NCBI GenBank assembly: GCA_964586315.1
Contig: CAZPHE010000003.1
Coordinates: 29,287 to 93,286 of the forward strand
Source of the DNA: CAZEER01 sp964586315
GTDB lineage: Bacteria > Fidelibacterota > Marinisomatia > Marinisomatales > UBA1611
Direction of reading: 5' to 3'
DNA: 64,000 nt
In this document: piece by piece, positions 62,529 to 64,000 of the stretch
How positions within the stretch are numbered: the stretch's first letter is position 1
Layout: each line of letters starts with the position of its first letter
Translations under genes and position numbers: made by a program
The notes under the pieces: generated by a model
Seen by the model: the letters and a program-made list of their open reading frames with translations, nothing else
Told to the model about the DNA's origin: nothing
Databases searched by the model: none

Positions 62529-64000
62529 TTACGCTATCAGCGGCGCGATGACCAGTGATACCACTGACATCAGTTTTATTAAAATATTTAGTGATGGACC
62601 AGATGTGTCTTTAAATGGATCACCAACTGTATCTCCAACAACAGCTGCCTTATGTGCATCGGAACCTTTGTTTAATGTTTTTCCATTAATATTCACACCT
62701 TCTTCTATCATTTTTTTGGCATTATCCCATGCGCCTCCAGCATTTGATTGAAAAATAGCCATCAAAACACCAGAAACAGTAACGCCGGCTAATAACCCTC
62801 CCAATGTTTCAGGACCAAAAATAAAACCAACTACAACTGGAGTCATTACTGCTAATACACCAGGAGGAACCATTTCTTTAATGGCAGATTGGGTAGAAAT
62901 TTCAACACAACGACTATGATCTGCTTTCCCTAAAGCATCTTCATAAGCAGAACGATCATTTTCATCCCAATCATTTTCATCCTTCAAATTGATTAATTCC
63001 AATGCATATTTCAATTCAGGTATTTCTCTGAATTGTCGCCGAACTTCTTCTATCATAGCCATCGCAGCACGACCAACAGCACCCATAGCCATAGATGAAA
63101 ATAGAAATGGTAACATTCCGCCTACAAATAACCCAGCCATAATAGTCGGATCAGATATATCAATACTTTTAATTCCACTTTTAACCATGAATGCTGCAAA
63201 AAGAGCAAGAGCAGTTAATGCAGCCGAACCAATAGCAAATCCTTTTCCAATTGCAGCTGTTGTATTTCCAACAGCATCAAGTTTATCAGTACGCTCACGA
63301 ACTTCGGGAGGCAACTCAGCCATCTCAGCAATACCACCAGCATTATCAGAAATAGGACCATAAGCATCTACAGCCAATTGAACACCTGTATTTGCTAGCA
63401 TACCTAGAGCGGCCATAGCTATTCCATATAATCCAGCAAAATGAAAAGCGCCCATAATGCCTATTGCAATAATTAATGTTGGCCCTACTGTAGATTGCAT
63501 ACCAACACCTAATCCGGCAATAATGTTTGTAGCTGGTCCAGTTATAGATTGTTTAGTAATTGACTTAACAGGAGATGTCCCTGTTCCTGTATAATGTTCT
63601 GTAATAATCCCAATTCCAAGTCCCGCAACCAGACCGAGTACTGTAGCATAAAACACACCCATGCTAGTGAACTCAATGTCGGATTGCATAAATGTTTCAG
63701 GAAGAAAATTTTTAATTAAAAAATATATACATACAACCATAATTACTGCACTACCAAATTCACCTTGATTTAGTGCTTTTTGGGGGTCTCCTCCTTCTTT
63801 AACGGAAACCATAAAAGTTCCAATAATAGATACCGCAATTCCTGAAGCTGCAATCAATAGCGGTAATAGAATAAAATTAAGATCAAAAGTTCCCAAAACT
63901 AAAATGCTTGACCCCAAAACCATTGAACCAACAATAGAGCCAACATATGATTCAAAAAGATCTGCTCCCATTCCTGCAACATCACCAACATTATCACCAA
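62529..64000 (-). CDS. hppA: Membrane-bound pyrophosphatase, C-terminal part (partial)
   Basis: The frame continues past the first ATG (63971) to the window edge, where GDNVGDVAG precedes GADLFESYVGS, so the gene is cut at its N terminus. At least 490 residues are present with many helices. The DNVGDVAG acidic motif, the conserved Glu in FESYVGS, and DNAGGIAEM and DTVGDPFKDTSGPSLNI belong to the pyrophosphate site. GNTTAAIGKG has Ala and Gly at the two positions that mark K+-dependent enzymes (K+-independent ones have Lys and Thr). It pumps H+ or Na+ using PPi; the ion cannot be decided here. Confidence 0.95.
   Translation of the reverse strand, partial: GDNVGDVAGMGADLFESYVGSIVGSMVLGSSILVLGTFDLNFILLPLLIAASGIAVSIIGTFMVSVKEGGDPQKALNQGEFGSAVIMVVCIYFLIKNFLPETFMQSDIEFTSMGVFYATVLGLVAGLGIGIITEHYTGTGTSPVKSITKQSITGPATNIIAGLGVGMQSTVGPTLIIAIGIMGAFHFAGLYGIAMAALGMLANTGVQLAVDAYGPISDNAGGIAEMAELPPEVRERTDKLDAVGNTTAAIGKGFAIGSAALTALALFAAFMVKSGIKSIDISDPTIMAGLFVGGMLPFLFSSMAMGAVGRAAMAMIEEVRRQFREIPELKYALELINLKDENDWDENDRSAYEDALGKADHSRCVEISTQSAIKEMVPPGVLAVMTPVVVGFIFGPETLGGLLAGVTVSGVLMAIFQSNAGGAWDNAKKMIEEGVNINGKTLNKGSDAHKAAVVGDTVGDPFKDTSGPSLNILIKLMSVVSLVIAPLIA

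Overview
The window is a dense, A+T-rich bacterial chromosome segment of about 60 genes with very little intergenic space; no stretch longer than 300 bases lacks a gene. It encodes a Gram-negative envelope: BamA, Skp, LpxA/C/D, a TonB-dependent receptor and several outer-membrane barrels. One secreted protein carries a PNPFNP-type C-terminal sorting domain, and there is a PorQ-like barrel, so a type IX secretion system is likely. These traits, with separate lpxC and fabZ (Bacteroidota usually fuse them), point to the FCB group outside Bacteroidota. My best guess is Candidatus Marinimicrobia (SAR406); this is inference from gene content. No phage, insertion sequence, integrase or CRISPR array was seen.

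Layout. 1-1032: start of an oligopeptidase B-like lipoprotein on the minus strand, cut by the window edge. 1286-2050: a small unknown gene and a structured RNA candidate with its own promoter-like sequence and terminator. 2054-5280 (minus): rlmB, a class IV aminotransferase, a sulfotransferase and a CruF-like membrane protein, then tRNA(CAU). 5576-6678: an HTH protein behind repeated TATACAA boxes, and a Nudix hydrolase. 6872-11958 (plus): a barrel protein, a T9SS cargo, a DUF971 protein and three exported hydrolases (phytase-like esterase, nucleotide pyrophosphatase/phosphodiesterase, S1/P1 nuclease). 11961-16488: gpmA, an SRAP protein and a large TonB-dependent receptor. 16544-24985 (minus): deoxynucleoside kinase, divergent DNA methylase, yqeY, cvpA, dnaG and three envelope proteins with PEGA, peptidoglycan-binding and coiled-coil modules. 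25065-26955: arsenate reductase, an unknown exported protein and a DDAH-like enzyme.

27819-34654 (plus) is a tight run: M23 peptidase, rhomboid, cdd, udk, tdk, a CNT nucleoside transporter, adk and coaE. 34656-38382 (minus) holds nfeD-floA, a methyltransferase and a small membrane protein. 38454-40591 holds an LpxL-like acyltransferase, a Sua5/YrdC protein and a DUF3108 protein. 40584-50554 (minus) is the envelope operon uppS-bamA-skp-lpxD-lpxC-fabZ-lpxA-(unknown)-dxr-rseP. 50675-53748 has mrp, a ferredoxin and an FGGY kinase. 53749-61284 (minus) runs priA, PorQ-like, lipase, marR, mutY, plsC, DoxX and a coiled-coil protein. 61385-64000 (minus) has rplI, rpsR, rpsF and a membrane pyrophosphatase that runs off the edge.

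Taken together, exported nuclease and phosphodiesterase, a nucleoside transporter, and nucleoside and deoxynucleoside kinases would make a coherent route for using extracellular nucleic acids. The most notable oddities are the structured RNA at about 1894-2050, an lpxA that appears to start at AUU, a MutY whose C-terminal domain keeps a full Nudix box, an Mrp without its CxxC motif, a DNA methylase with altered catalytic and SAM motifs, and a hexapeptide-repeat gene broken by a 100-N assembly gap.
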